From: CBDHFN01 sp965262605
Lineage (GTDB): Bacteria; Pseudomonadota; Alphaproteobacteria; JASGCL01
Length of the DNA: 64,000 bases
Assembly: GCA_965262605.1 (NCBI GenBank)
Contig: CBDHFN010000002.1
Span: forward strand, 372,001-436,000
Reading direction: 5' to 3'
Positions 9,497 through 19,449 of the stretch are shown here, piece after piece. Position numbers and translations under genes: made by a program. Under the pieces are notes generated by a model. That model had not been told where the DNA came from. It did not search any database and saw only the letters and a program-made list of their open reading frames with translations. Every line of letters begins with the position of its first letter. Positions within the stretch are counted from its first letter, which is position 1.

Positions 9497-9524
9497 TTGA
9501 CTTTTTGGCTGTATAAGTTATAAA
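9497..9524 (+). promoter_or_regulatory. Sigma-70 type promoter of the AIPR gene
   Basis: TTGACT (9497-9502) and TATAAA (9519-9524) have a 16-base spacer and lie about 40 bases upstream of the ATG at 9562. Confidence 0.5.
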
Positions 9525-9561
9525 ATGAAAATTGATTTATTCAGCGCTATGGAGAATTACA

Positions 9562-11146
9562 ATGTCAAAGAAAATTTTTTATGATAATATCATAAATTCA
9601 ATATCCAAAATAAATGAAGCTAAAATTGAAGATTATTTTAAAAATGAAATTTTGCCATTAAAACCACAAGACAAAATAAAATTCAAAAAAAACATAGCTT
9701 TTTTATATGATGTTTTACAAAATATTTTACAAATAGACGATGAAAATATTTTTGATTATATCGTTGATGGTGGGCAAGATGGTGGAATAGATGCGATTTA
9801 TTACGATGACAATGTTAATATTTATATTTTCCAAACAAAATATTATGACCATGATGGCGGGATTTCAATTGAAGCAATCAATAAAATAATCAATACAAAA
9901 AATTCTTTGATTAATTTAAGCAGAGAATTAAATAAGCAATCATACAACACAAAACTATTCAATATTATGGAAGAAATTCGTGATAGAATGAATGAAATTG
10001 TCTATACACCCAAAATTACTATTTATTTATGCAATAATGGGCAAAAATGGGGCAATGAAGCACAAGACATTATTGACAATGATTCTTCGCAGTATATTAA
10101 TTGGAAATATTTAAATCATGACGATTTAATTGATTATCATAACCAAAAACCACCAATTGGTAAGATATTAATTAATTTAAGCGGTAGTTGGATAAATGAG
10201 AAAATTGAATTCAAAGAAATATTAATCGGAAAAATTACTATTAAAGAAATTTTTAGTCTTGTTGAAAAATATGGCAATAATTTATTAAATGAAAATGTGC
10301 GGTTTTTTTTAGGGATTGATAAAAGTGATGTTAATAAAGGGCTTGTAAATACCTTACAAAATGAACCAAAAAATTTTTATTATTATAATAATGGCATTAC
10401 TATTTTATGTGAAAATCTAAGTTGTAATTCCCTGAAAGAAACTAATATAACAATTGAACTTGATAAAATGCAAATAATCAATGGTGGGCAAACTTGCAAT
10501 ACAATTTATCACTTATATAAACCTAACCCCCAGCAAATTCCTGATGGCTATGTTTTGGTAAAAATCATCAAATCTGATAATAAAAATAATTTTTTATCAT
10601 CATGTAGCCAAGGCAAGCAATACACAAAATCCTGTTACTTATTCTGATTTAAGTAGTAATGACGAAATTCAAATAAATCTGGAAAAACAAATTAAATTGC
10701 GGGGTATGAATTATAAAATTAAACGAGATAGCCATAAAACCGATAATAATGATATTTCACCCGCGATTTTAGCCGAAGCTGTATTGGTTGTTTTAAAACA
10801 AAAATTTAAAGAGGCAAAATATGGAAGAAATAAACATTTTACTAAATATTATGATGATATTTTTAAAGATTTAACAGCTGAACAGGCGATAATTAGTGTT
10901 AAATTATTTAGATATGCTGAAAAAGAGCGAAGAAAAGCCAACGAAGACAAAATCGCATATTATGGGTCATATATGATAGCGACAACAATGTATAATTTAA
11001 TAAACCTTGAATTAAAACAAGATTTTGTCAATAATATTAATTATAATAACTATATTTTATATACTGAAAATGGTAAAATAAGTGATTTATATTCCAATAC
11101 CCATAATTTTATTAAAGATTCTTTGATAGAAAAAATATGGAAATGA
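9562..11146 (+). pseudogene. AIPR-family abortive infection protein, single frameshift
   Basis: From ATG 9562 (GGAG eight bases upstream) the protein shows an N-terminal restriction-endonuclease-like segment, IVDGGQDGGIDAIYYD and YIFQTKYYD, in which D..D/QxK-type residues are kept. The AIPR core follows: NENVRFFLG, NEPKNFYYYNNGITILC, IINGGQTCNTIY. The frame breaks at 10612-10613. Omitting one G restores SQASNTQNPV..SDLSSNDEIQ and a 527-residue protein. AIPR proteins act in phage resistance, some as nucleases. It has its own promoter. Either the gene was recently inactivated or one base is miscalled. The final 40 residues are unremarkable. The 214 bases downstream (11147-11360) hold no gene. 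Confidence 0.75.
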
Positions 11147-11360
11147 TTGGCATAATTTATCCAACAGAGATTTACGAACTACTTTGACAGATTTTGAATT
11201 TTTTAAAATTTTAAGAAAAAAAATTTTTCGGTAAATCAATTTTGTTTTTGACAAATATTCAATAATAAAATTAAATATTTTGGCGTAAAATCAATTATGG
11301 GCGTGAAATTATGCTTGCAAAAACCATAAATTATAATGTATAAGATATTAAGGAGATTTT

Positions 11361-11696
11361 ATGGCAAATTCTATCACAACTTTAATTACATTTCTGTATG
11401 GCACGAAAAAGGGCGAAGATTCGCTTGGCAATAAATATTATCAATCACGATTTAAAAAATACGCGTCTAATCAACTTCGCCGTTGGGTGATTTATCGTGA
11501 TTTAGACGAGGCAAGCCTTGTGCCAGCGCAATATCATGCTTGGCTTCATTACACAACGGACGAATTTCCGCAAAAAAACTCCGAATACCATCAAACTTGG
11601 CAAAAACCGCATCTTGCGAATATGACGGGCACGGACGCAAAATACCTGCCGACCCGTGCGCATGCAACCGGTGATTATCAAGCTTGGCAACCATAA
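11361..11696 (+). CDS. NDUFA12-type subunit of NADH:ubiquinone oxidoreductase
   Basis: This 111-residue protein belongs to the NDUFA12 (17.2-kDa, B17.2) family of complex I accessory subunits, which alphaproteobacteria share with mitochondria. Diagnostic parts are GEDSLGNKYYQS, RRWVIYRDLDEASLVPAQYHAWLHYTTDE and KPHLANMTGTDAKYLP. It binds the peripheral arm near the matrix/cytoplasm-membrane junction in known complexes. AAGGAG stands eight bases upstream of the ATG. It precedes the MlaD-like genes, a gene order common in alphaproteobacteria. Confidence 0.9.
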   Translation: MANSITTLITFLYGTKKGEDSLGNKYYQSRFKKYASNQLRRWVIYRDLDEASLVPAQYHAWLHYTTDEFPQKNSEYHQTWQKPHLANMTGTDAKYLPTRAHATGDYQAWQP

Positions 11697-11702
11697 TTCA
11701 TA

Positions 11703-12199
11703 ATGGGCTTTATTCCAAAAATTTGGCAACAACAATGGCTTAACGCGGGGGCGGGTGTTTTGCTTATTGGCTTAATAATTGCGCTAATTGTTATTTCTAA
11801 ACCGCAAAACGCCTGCAATACGCCCAAAATTTTCATGTTTTTGGCAATTTTCATAATATTGATGGCGTGGTCATTAATACGGCTGTTATGATTGCTGGTG
11901 TGCCTGTTGGGCAAGTATGCGATTTGCAATATATTACAGATTCCCGCCAAGCAAGGTTGGATATTGCAATTTATAAAAATGTAAAAATTCCCGATGATTC
12001 GGCGTTTGTGATTCAATCCGAAGGATTTGGCGGCAAAAAATTTATTAAAGTTTCTATCGGCGGCTCGCCTAGCGATTTAAGCGCGAATAATATATTTGAA
12101 TATACCCAAGATTCCATTTTATTTGACGAATTATTAGCCAAAATTATTAATATGGCGCAAGCTAATCAACAACAAAGAAAATCGGACAAAAAACCATGA
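11703..12199 (+). pseudogene. mlaD: MlaD-like lipid-transport protein, frameshifted after the TM helix
   Basis: ATG 11703 opens an N-terminal membrane helix (GAGVLLIGLIIALIVIS). The mammalian-cell-entry (MCE) domain continues in another frame: NFHNIDGVVINTAVMIAG, VPVGQVCDL, KNVKIPDDSAFVIQSEGFGG, IGGSPSDL. One additional A in the AAA at 11799-11801 would join the two and give 165 residues, the normal MlaD length. MlaD is the substrate-binding hexamer of the Mla phospholipid transport system in the periplasm. The gene may be inactive or the base may be wrong. Its end overlaps the next MlaD-like gene by four bases. Confidence 0.75.
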
Positions 12200-12651
12200 A
12201 AAGAAAATTTGAAATATTTTTATCATTCAGTGTCTTAATTATCGCTTTGGGATTTTCAATTTGGGCGATAAATTATTTAAAAATTTTTAATAAACAAGTT
12301 TTTTATCGGCTTAATGCGGAATTTACAGACACGACACAAATTCAATCAGGCGCCGAAGTGCGAATCGCGGGCATCACCGTGGGGCGTGTTGTCAAAAAAT
12401 GGCTTGATAATGAAACATTTACCAGCCGACTAATCATTGAAATCACGCAAAATATCAAAATTCCCAAGGATAGCGAATTAATCATTAATTCCAGTGGCTT
12501 ATTAGCCGCCAGCCATTTAAAAATCGCGCCCGGCGTATCAAAAGAATATCTTCAAAATTTGGATAATTTTTCCAATACTAAAAGTTCCGTTCCCTTAGAA
12601 GAATTAATCGGGCGTGCCATATTTACCTTGTCGGAATCAGGTAAAGAATGA
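12196..12651 (+). CDS. Second MlaD-like MCE-domain protein
   Basis: This 151-residue protein has one N-terminal membrane helix (residues 8-27) and an MCE domain: YRLNAEFTDTTQIQSGAEVRIAGITVGRV and KIPKDSELIINSSGLLAASHLKIAPG. It overlaps the frameshifted MlaD-like gene (ATGA) and the next glycosyltransferase (ATGA), so translation is probably coupled. A tandem MlaD pair is unusual. It may substitute for, or form a mixed hexamer with, the first copy. No MlaE or MlaF gene is present in the window. Confidence 0.75.
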   Translation: MKRKFEIFLSFSVLIIALGFSIWAINYLKIFNKQVFYRLNAEFTDTTQIQSGAEVRIAGITVGRVVKKWLDNETFTSRLIIEITQNIKIPKDSELIINSSGLLAASHLKIAPGVSKEYLQNLDNFSNTKSSVPLEELIGRAIFTLSESGKE

Positions 12652-13826
12652 CGCCAACTATCATACAATGCATCCCGAATCTTGAAGGTGGCGGCGTTGA
12701 ACGGGGTTGTTTGGAAATTGCCGAAGCTATCATCGCCCGCAATTGGCGCGCCATCGTTGTGTCAAATGGTGGCAAATTAACCCGTAATTTAGAAAAAATT
12801 GGGGCAACCCATATTAAATTACCGATTCACAGCAAAAATCCCATTAAAATATGGTATAATGCCCAAAAATTAAAACAAATTATTAACCATCATCAAGCTA
12901 ATATCGTGCATTGCTTATCGCGTGCGCCCGCATGGGTTGGGCATATTGCGACAAAAAACACCCCCAATTGCCATTTTATAACTTCGGTGCATGGCTTATA
13001 CGGGCATGAAAACCGCTTAAAACTCCAATATTCCGCCATTATGACCAAAGGCGAACGAATTATCACTATTAGCCACTTCTTAAAACAGCATTTAATACAA
13101 ATTTATGGCGCACCCGCCGATAAAATTGAAGTTATTCATCGCGGTATTGACCCGCAAATTTTCTTACCCAATAGTGTCTTACCCCCAAGGCATGAAGCGA
13201 TTTTAAGTAAATTAAGCCATTTTGATGCCATTAACCAAGAATTAATTCTTATCCCCAACCGATTAGGAAAATTTAAAGGGCAAGAATTATTAATCCAAGC
13301 CATAGGTTTATTACCAAAATTCGCTCCTAATCTTGATTTATCAGCGTATCATTTTGCCTTTGTCGGCGTGAAAACTGATGATTTTTCCCGTCAGCTTAAT
13401 TGTGAAAAACTTGCAAAATCCCTTAATATTCCTTCGGTTTCATTTTACCCGTTTAGTGATGATATGGTGGCAATTTATGATTGCGCAAGTTTAGTGATTA
13501 ATTGTTCCACAAAACCCGAAGGTTTCGGGCGCACTTTGATTGAAGCGGGCGCGATGGAAAAATGCGTCATCGCCCCGATTTTCTTGCATGAAAATTTAGG
13601 ACCAACGCCCGAAATTATCAATGATGGGGAAAATGGTTTAATTTTTCAAGCGAATCACGCCGAAGATTTAGCCCAAAAAATTGCAATTTGGATTAATATG
13701 TCGCGCCAAGCCCGCAAAAAAATTGGCGAAAAAGCCCGCCAAAATATCATTGCTAATTTTACCAAGCAAAATATGCAGGATAAAACCATGGCATTTTATC
13801 AACAAATAATGAATATAAAACCTTAA
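12648..13826 (+). CDS. GT4-family glycosyltransferase
   Basis: A 392-residue GT-B enzyme. The N-terminal nucleotide-binding loop is IPNLEGGGVERGCLEIAEAI, a pattern of lipopolysaccharide-type GT4 enzymes. The C-terminal domain has VIHRGIDPQIF, LILIPNRLGKFKGQELLIQA and the EX7E-type donor site KPEGFGRTLIEAGAMEK. It is cytoplasmic or peripheral at the inner membrane and transfers a hexose-type sugar; the substrate is unknown. It overlaps the MlaD-like gene by four bases, so outer-membrane lipid transport and envelope sugar transfer may be co-expressed. Similar genes in other alphaproteobacteria are LPS core transferases. Confidence 0.8.
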   Translation: MTPTIIQCIPNLEGGGVERGCLEIAEAIIARNWRAIVVSNGGKLTRNLEKIGATHIKLPIHSKNPIKIWYNAQKLKQIINHHQANIVHCLSRAPAWVGHIATKNTPNCHFITSVHGLYGHENRLKLQYSAIMTKGERIITISHFLKQHLIQIYGAPADKIEVIHRGIDPQIFLPNSVLPPRHEAILSKLSHFDAINQELILIPNRLGKFKGQELLIQAIGLLPKFAPNLDLSAYHFAFVGVKTDDFSRQLNCEKLAKSLNIPSVSFYPFSDDMVAIYDCASLVINCSTKPEGFGRTLIEAGAMEKCVIAPIFLHENLGPTPEIINDGENGLIFQANHAEDLAQKIAIWINMSRQARKKIGEKARQNIIANFTKQNMQDKTMAFYQQIMNIKP

Positions 13827-13871
13827 TTGCCAAATTTATAATTATTGCGCAATCATCGTATATTATTAATC

Positions 13872-15896
13872 TTAATTTTCCATAAAGTTTTTAAGCTTTT
13901 TGGCACGGGTCGGGTGCTTTAATTTGCGTAAAGCCTTTGCTTCAATTTGGCGAATTCGTTCGCGGGTTACATTAAATTGTTGCCCAACTTCTTCCAAAGT
14001 ATGATCGCGCGCCATGCCAATACCAAATCGCATTCTTAGCACGCGCTCTTCACGCGCTGTCAAGGTCGCAAGCACACGGGTTGTCGTGTCTTTAAGATTA
14101 GTTTGTATGGACGCTTCCAAGGGTTGCAAGGAATTTTTATCTTCAATAAAATCACCCAAATGCGAATCTTCCTCATCACCCACGGGGGTTTCCAATGAAA
14201 TTGGCTCTTTGGCAATTTTCAAAACTTTTTTAACTTTGTCAAGCGGCATATGCAGTTTTTCAGCTAATTCTTCGGGTGTCGGTTCGCGCCCAATTTCATG
14301 AATCATCTGCCGTGAAGTGCGCACTAATTTATTGATAGTTTCAATCATATGCACGGGGATTCTTATCGTGCGCGCTTGGTCGGCAATTGACCTTGTTATT
14401 GCTTGTCTTATCCACCAAGTTGCATAGGTGGAAAATTTATAACCACGGCGATATTCAAATTTTTCAACGGCTTTCATTAAACCAATATTGCCTTCTTGAA
14501 TTAAATCCAAGAATTGCAAACCGCGGTTGGTATATTTTTTGGCAATGGAAATCACCAGCCTTAAATTTGCTTCAATCATTTCTTTTTTCGCGCGATTAGA
14601 TTCCCGTTCGCCTTGTTGCACCATTTCAACATTTTTGCGAAATTCAAAAATTGGCATGCCGACTTCGGCGCTTATTTCTTGAATTTTTTGCAAGGTTTCG
14701 TGAATTTGGTCATCATTTTCGGTAATAAACTTGCGCCATTGGGGTGATTTTTTCTGCATATCTTGCACCCATTGCGAATTTATATCGGTTGTGCCATATG
14801 AATCCATAAAATCTTGCCTGTCAATGCCATATTTTTGGGCAATTTTCAACAAAGGTCCTTCAAGCTGGACTAAGTCTTTATGTAATCGGTAAAGATGCGC
14901 AATTAATTCCTCAATACGCATGTTATTTAAATGCAAGGATTTAATCAATAAAACCAATTCATCGTGATGTTTTTCAAACGCCATGCGGGTTGCGCTGGCT
15001 AATTTAGTGCCATTTTTAATGGCATTTAAGCGTTTTTCTTGAAATTCACGGAATTTTGCGTATCGGGCGGATATTTTATCCAAAATTTCAATAATTTGCG
15101 GTTTAAGCTGAATTTCCTTGGAACTAAGGCTTACCCCGCCTTCGTCTTCAAAACCAAATTCATCAATTTCATCGGCAATATCAAAATCATTGATAATCGG
15201 GGGCGTTTCGCTAAATGGTTTCGCCTCCGCATGTCCATCAACGGCATCATCTTGGTGCAAAGTTGCGTCTAAATCAATAATATCGCGTAATAACATTGAC
15301 CCGTCATTTAATTTATCGGCATATTCCAAAATTGCAATCATGGTTAACGACGATTCGCAAAGCGCGCGAATCATTTTATATCTGCCCGCCTCAATGCGTT
15401 TAGCAATCGCTATCTCGCCATCACGGGTAAGCATTTCAACCGAACCCATTTCGCGCAAATATAATCGCACAGGGTCATCAGTGCGCGAAACTTCGGCATC
15501 GGTAATATTACCCGTATCATCGGTGAAGTTATAATCTTCCGTTATTTCGGGCGCATCATAACCAGAAAAGTCTTTTTCAGATTCCACCAATTCAATGTTA
15601 TTATCTTGGAAATGAGTCATTAACTCTTCCATTTGTTCGGTGTTTAATTTCGTTTTCACAAATGCACTAAGCACTTCATCATTCGTGATGAAGCCTTTTT
15701 TCTTGCCGCGCTTAATTAGTTTTTCGCTGATAATTTGAAATTCTAAAATTTCAGAATTTGGATGCGAATCATCACCAGCTTCAATATTTTCTGCACTGAT
15801 TTTATCATTTGAATTTAATACATCACCAGAATTAGTTTTATATTTTGTAGCTGACTTGCGTTTTGAAGTTGTTGAAGTTTTTTTTGCCGTTGCCAT
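13872..15896 (-). CDS. rpoD: Primary sigma factor RpoD (sigma-70)
   Basis: Region 1.1 lies at about residues 51-110, region 1.2 at 139-165 ([21 protein letters not shown]), and a non-conserved region from 165 to 400. Region 2 is at about 440-518 ([50 protein letters not shown]), region 3 follows, and region 4 ends the protein ([35 protein letters not shown]). It directs RNA polymerase to housekeeping promoters. TTGACA/TATATT-like sites elsewhere in the window agree with this. I chose ATG 15896 behind GGGAA; an in-frame TTG six bases earlier is possible. Length 674 fits alphaproteobacterial RpoD. Confidence 0.97.
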   Translation of the reverse strand: MATAKKTSTTSKRKSATKYKTNSGDVLNSNDKISAENIEAGDDSHPNSEILEFQIISEKLIKRGKKKGFITNDEVLSAFVKTKLNTEQMEELMTHFQDNNIELVESEKDFSGYDAPEITEDYNFTDDTGNITDAEVSRTDDPVRLYLREMGSVEMLTRDGEIAIAKRIEAGRYKMIRALCESSLTMIAILEYADKLNDGSMLLRDIIDLDATLHQDDAVDGHAEAKPFSETPPIINDFDIADEIDEFGFEDEGGVSLSSKEIQLKPQIIEILDKISARYAKFREFQEKRLNAIKNGTKLASATRMAFEKHHDELVLLIKSLHLNNMRIEELIAHLYRLHKDLVQLEGPLLKIAQKYGIDRQDFMDSYGTTDINSQWVQDMQKKSPQWRKFITENDDQIHETLQKIQEISAEVGMPIFEFRKNVEMVQQGERESNRAKKEMIEANLRLVISIAKKYTNRGLQFLDLIQEGNIGLMKAVEKFEYRRGYKFSTYATWWIRQAITRSIADQARTIRIPVHMIETINKLVRTSRQMIHEIGREPTPEELAEKLHMPLDKVKKVLKIAKEPISLETPVGDEEDSHLGDFIEDKNSLQPLEASIQTNLKDTTTRVLATLTAREERVLRMRFGIGMARDHTLEEVGQQFNVTRERIRQIEAKALRKLKHPTRAKKLKNFMEN

Positions 15897-16010
15897 TAAC
15901 AATTCCCATTATATATAATTAAATTTGACTTATCATAGTTAATATAAAATTTCAAGCTTTATTTTTGACAGAATTTTACCAATAAAAATATACGCATGTT
16001 CATAATTTTA

Positions 16011-16039
16011 TTGACATTGCCAAAAATATTGGGTATATT
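16011..16039 (+). promoter_or_regulatory. Sigma-70 promoter of the Rieske oxygenase gene
   Basis: TTGACA (16011-16016), a 17-base spacer and TATATT (16034-16039) lie 35 bases upstream of the ATG. This is one of the best consensus promoters in the window. Confidence 0.7.
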
Positions 16040-16073
16040 TTTTCCATTAATTTGAATAAATATAGAGTAAATT

Positions 16074-17276
16074 ATGACATTAAACAACGAAGAATATTTT
16101 CAAACACCGCCAAAAATGGGATATTTCAAGGATAAAGAACGAACGGGTTTACCCGGTTGGGCTTATCGTTCTGAAAAATTTTACGAATATGAAATGAAAA
16201 ATCTGTTTCTAAACCATTGGCAAGTTGTTTGCCATGAATCTTCATTGCGTCAAGCGGGCGATTATATGTCGTTTCGTTTGGGGCGTGAAAAAGCTTTGAT
16301 AATCAAGGGTGATGATGGTAAAATTCGCGCTTTTTACAATATATGTCGGCATCGTTCATCACAATTAGTTGAAAATTCGCAAGGCAATTGCGGTAAATCG
16401 CTGGTTTGCCCTTTTCATGGTTGGATATATAATTTAGACGGCACCCTGCGCGGACCTGCCGAACCCAAAACTTTTGGCAATTTTGATAAATCGCAATATG
16501 GCTTAACCCCGATTGAAGTGGATATTTGGCACGGGATAGTCTTTATCCGATTTTTGCCCGGTCCACAACCATCAGTTAAGGAATTATTAGCGCCAATGGA
16601 AAAAGAAGTTGCGCTTTACCCCATGGATGAAATTATGCCACAACGCAGTGAAAATGATGGTATTTTCACGAATTTTGTCATTGAAGCCAATTGGAAATGC
16701 GCGCTTGATGTTGATAATGAAGGCTATCATGTGCCCAAATTGCACCCTTACCTACAAGACTTATACGGCGGGCAATATTATGATATACCGCTTAAAGACG
16801 GAATCACGGTATCGCGTGGGATTTTTAATGATAAGCCCAAGAAATTTTGGACGATAAAAACTTACCAAGATTTAATTGCCAAACATTGCCATAAAGTCAA
16901 AGATATGGCGCAAAAACAATATTTATATATTGGCATATTCCCCAATAATATCTTGCAATTTTATCCCGATGCGTTTAGTTTTTACCAGCATATCCCCCTA
17001 AGCACTAGCCAAACAGTTCAACCATTTGCAAATTATGTTTTTGGTCCAAGCGAATCGCGTGAAATGAAATTAATCAATAAATTAAACAACCGCATTGATA
17101 AATATACCGCGCGTGAAGACATGAACGCCACAAAATGGACTTATGAAGCCACGCATTCCACAGGTTATAAAGGCGTATATTTGTCGGAATTAGAGCGCGG
17201 CGTGCATGCTTGTCATGAAAAAATGCGCGAATTAATGCCCGTCTTGCGTCAAGAACACGAACCATTAAATTATTAA
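16074..17276 (+). CDS. Rieske-type ring-hydroxylating/demethylating oxygenase, GbcA-like
   Basis: The Rieske [2Fe-2S] ligands are C91-x-H93 (YNICRHRSSQ) and C112-x2-H115 (VCPFHGWIYN). The mononuclear iron site follows as NWKCALDVDNEGYHVPKLHP, with H219 and H224. In this family a reductase feeds electrons to demethylate or hydroxylate a substrate. Glycine betaine, carnitine and stachydrine oxygenases share this C-terminal type. The aldehyde dehydrogenase next door fits quaternary-amine degradation. No reductase gene (GbcB-like) is adjacent, so electrons must come from elsewhere. It is about 400 residues, normal for the alpha subunit. The substrate is inference. Confidence 0.8.
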   Translation: MTLNNEEYFQTPPKMGYFKDKERTGLPGWAYRSEKFYEYEMKNLFLNHWQVVCHESSLRQAGDYMSFRLGREKALIIKGDDGKIRAFYNICRHRSSQLVENSQGNCGKSLVCPFHGWIYNLDGTLRGPAEPKTFGNFDKSQYGLTPIEVDIWHGIVFIRFLPGPQPSVKELLAPMEKEVALYPMDEIMPQRSENDGIFTNFVIEANWKCALDVDNEGYHVPKLHPYLQDLYGGQYYDIPLKDGITVSRGIFNDKPKKFWTIKTYQDLIAKHCHKVKDMAQKQYLYIGIFPNNILQFYPDAFSFYQHIPLSTSQTVQPFANYVFGPSESREMKLINKLNNRIDKYTAREDMNATKWTYEATHSTGYKGVYLSELERGVHACHEKMRELMPVLRQEHEPLNY

Positions 17277-17290
17277 CAAACTTTATTTAT

Positions 17291-17319
17291 TTGACTTTGT
17301 GTATATTTTAAATTAAACT
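17291..17319 (+). promoter_or_regulatory. Possible sigma-70 promoter of the aldehyde dehydrogenase gene
   Basis: TTGACT (17291-17296), 17 bases, TAAACT (17314-17319), 31 bases before the ATG at 17351. It suggests the dehydrogenase can be transcribed separately from the oxygenase. Confidence 0.4.
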
Positions 17320-17350
17320 TAAGGCAATTAACATCATAAATGAGGGCAAA

Positions 17351-18841
17351 ATGAGCGAAAAAACACAAAAACAATGGCAAGAAGTTGCGAATAAATTAAA
17401 TATTCAAAATTTAGCATTTATTAATGGTAAATTCGTGCCGTCTTTATCGGGCAAGACTTTTGCCACGATTAATCCCACCACTGACGCCATCATAACCCAT
17501 GTCGCCGAATGCGATAAAGAAGATGTAGATGTCGCCGTTAAAGCTGCGCGAAAAGCATTTGAATCTGGGGTTTGGTGCGATTTATCCGCCCCCGAACGCA
17601 AGGCAATTTTATTGCGATTAGCCGATTTAATTGAAGCGAATCAAACAGAATTAGCGATTTTAGATACGATAGATATGGGTAAAGCGATTGCTTATTCCTT
17701 CAATGATGATGTGCCTTTGGCAGCCAATACGATAAGATATTATGCCGAAGCTCTTGACAAATTAAACGATGAAATTGCCCCAACCCCCAAAGGCACTTTG
17801 GCAATGATTCGTAAAGCCCCATTGGGCGTAATTGGCGCGGTTGTGCCTTGGAATTATCCGTTATTAATGGCGGTTTGGAAATTAGCTCCGGCCATCGCAA
17901 TTGGTAATAGCGTGGTATTAAAGCCCGCCGAACAATCGCCATTGTCTATATTAAAATTTGCGCAATTGGCAAATGAAGCAGGCTTGCCAGCGGGCGTTCT
18001 TAATATCATCACCGGTTATGGCGAGACTTGCGGACGGGCAATTGGTTTGCACCCCGATATTGATTGCGTGGCATTCACGGGTTCAACCGAAGTCGGTAAA
18101 TATTTCTTGGAATATTCTGGTAAATCAAATATGAAATCGGTTTGGCTGGAATGCGGTGGCAAAAGCCCCAATGTGATTTATGATGATTGCGATGATTTAG
18201 AAACCGCCGCTGATAACGCAGCAAGAGGCATTTGGTATAATCAAGGCGAAGTATGTTCCGCAAATTCGCGATTGATTTTGCAAAAAACCATTAAAAATAA
18301 ATTCTTGGACTTGTTATTAGCAAGACGCGAAGCTTATTTACCCATGCACCCATTTAACCCTGATTCCAAAATGGGACCCTTGGTGGATAAAAATCAATTG
18401 GCGCGCGTGCTTAATTACATTGAAATTGGCAAAAAATGCGGTAAAATTATTGCGGGTGGCAAGCATACGCCGATTGATGGGCATGGTTGTTTTGTAGAAC
18501 CAACCATTGTTGATGGCGTGAAAAACAGCTCACAAATCGCGCAAGAAGAAATTTTTGGTCCCGTATTATCGGTGATGGAATTTAGCGACGAAGCCGATGC
18601 GATTGCCCAAGCTAACGATAGTATTTATGGTTTAGCAGCATCAGTTTGGACTAAGGATTTATCAAAAGCGCACAGATTTGCGGATAAAGTGCGCGCGGGT
18701 TCAATATCGGTCAATAATGTTGATGCGGGCGATGTGGTTGTGCCTTTTGGTGGCTTTAAGCAATCAGGGTTTGGGCGCGACTTATCGTTGCATGCGTTTG
18801 ATAAATATACGGCGCTTAAAACAATTTGGATTAATTATTAA
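17351..18841 (+). CDS. NAD-dependent aldehyde dehydrogenase (betaine aldehyde dehydrogenase-like)
   Basis: A full-length 496-residue class ALDH. It has the NAD-binding FTGSTEVGKYF near residue 242, general base E267 in LECGGKSPNV and nucleophile C302 in NQGEVCSANSR. The segments VVPWNYPLLMAVWKLAPA and KPAEQSPLS are typical. The closest functional groups are betaine-aldehyde and gamma-glutamyl-aminobutyraldehyde dehydrogenases (BetB/PuuC). The Rieske oxygenase 75 bases upstream supports a role in choline/betaine or related amine catabolism. AGGGCAA precedes the start. The exact aldehyde cannot be set from sequence alone. Confidence 0.9.
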   Translation: MSEKTQKQWQEVANKLNIQNLAFINGKFVPSLSGKTFATINPTTDAIITHVAECDKEDVDVAVKAARKAFESGVWCDLSAPERKAILLRLADLIEANQTELAILDTIDMGKAIAYSFNDDVPLAANTIRYYAEALDKLNDEIAPTPKGTLAMIRKAPLGVIGAVVPWNYPLLMAVWKLAPAIAIGNSVVLKPAEQSPLSILKFAQLANEAGLPAGVLNIITGYGETCGRAIGLHPDIDCVAFTGSTEVGKYFLEYSGKSNMKSVWLECGGKSPNVIYDDCDDLETAADNAARGIWYNQGEVCSANSRLILQKTIKNKFLDLLLARREAYLPMHPFNPDSKMGPLVDKNQLARVLNYIEIGKKCGKIIAGGKHTPIDGHGCFVEPTIVDGVKNSSQIAQEEIFGPVLSVMEFSDEADAIAQANDSIYGLAASVWTKDLSKAHRFADKVRAGSISVNNVDAGDVVVPFGGFKQSGFGRDLSLHAFDKYTALKTIWINY

Positions 18842-18928
18842 TTTTTGAGATAATTTAAAATTTAATAATGCTAAAAATGGAATAATTCTTGCAAATCTAT
18901 TTTTGAATATCTAAATTAAGGTGGAATC

Positions 18929-19384
18929 ATGGGAAATTTATTTTCAAAATATGCAATTGGATTGCTGGCATTGATGGCTGTTGCTGGTTGCGATACTATT
19001 CAAACTATCGGCGAGAACGGCAAATCACAAGCATATGAACAACAAGCCGCATTTCCTGATTTACCGATTCCTCAAAAATCAAAAATTATACCAGAAAAAT
19101 CGCTTATTTTGGGGCGTGATAAATCCATGACGGGGCGAATCACCGTGGAATCAGAATTTAGCGTGGATAAGGTGTTTATTTATTATCAACAACAAATGCC
19201 AAGCGCAGGCTGGAAAGAAGTTACTTCCTTGCAAGGTGATATATCCATCATTATTTTTAGCAAACCCGAACGAATTGCTAATATCACCGTGCGCCCCAAA
19301 ACAGGCATTAGCTCGGGCGCAATTATAGAAATTTCAGTGTCGCCTAATCGCACTAATGCTGCGCCAACTTCTTTGATAAATTAA
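18929..19384 (+). CDS. Small predicted lipoprotein
   Basis: The 151-residue product starts with a lipoprotein signal, MGNLFSKYAIGLLALMAVAG followed by Cys21, so it is exported and lipidated. The mature part (about 130 residues) has an alternating pattern with VDKVFIYYQQQMPSAGWKEV near residue 85. This resembles the compact alpha/beta domains of proteins that add a per-polypeptide term at the envelope, but I do not recognise the family. GGTGG precedes the start. It sits alone between the dehydrogenase and murA, all on the plus strand. Confidence 0.7.
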   Translation: MGNLFSKYAIGLLALMAVAGCDTIQTIGENGKSQAYEQQAAFPDLPIPQKSKIIPEKSLILGRDKSMTGRITVESEFSVDKVFIYYQQQMPSAGWKEVTSLQGDISIIIFSKPERIANITVRPKTGISSGAIIEISVSPNRTNAAPTSLIN

Positions 19385-19449
19385 CTTATCATTAAATATC
19401 CAAGTATTTATTGCTTGATTAAATACCATGAAGTCTATATAAAAAAATT

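Noticed and set aside
11703..11891. Independent 62-residue membrane protein
   Set aside because: It is the N-terminal helix of the MlaD-like protein; the MCE domain continues directly in another frame with the expected sequence.
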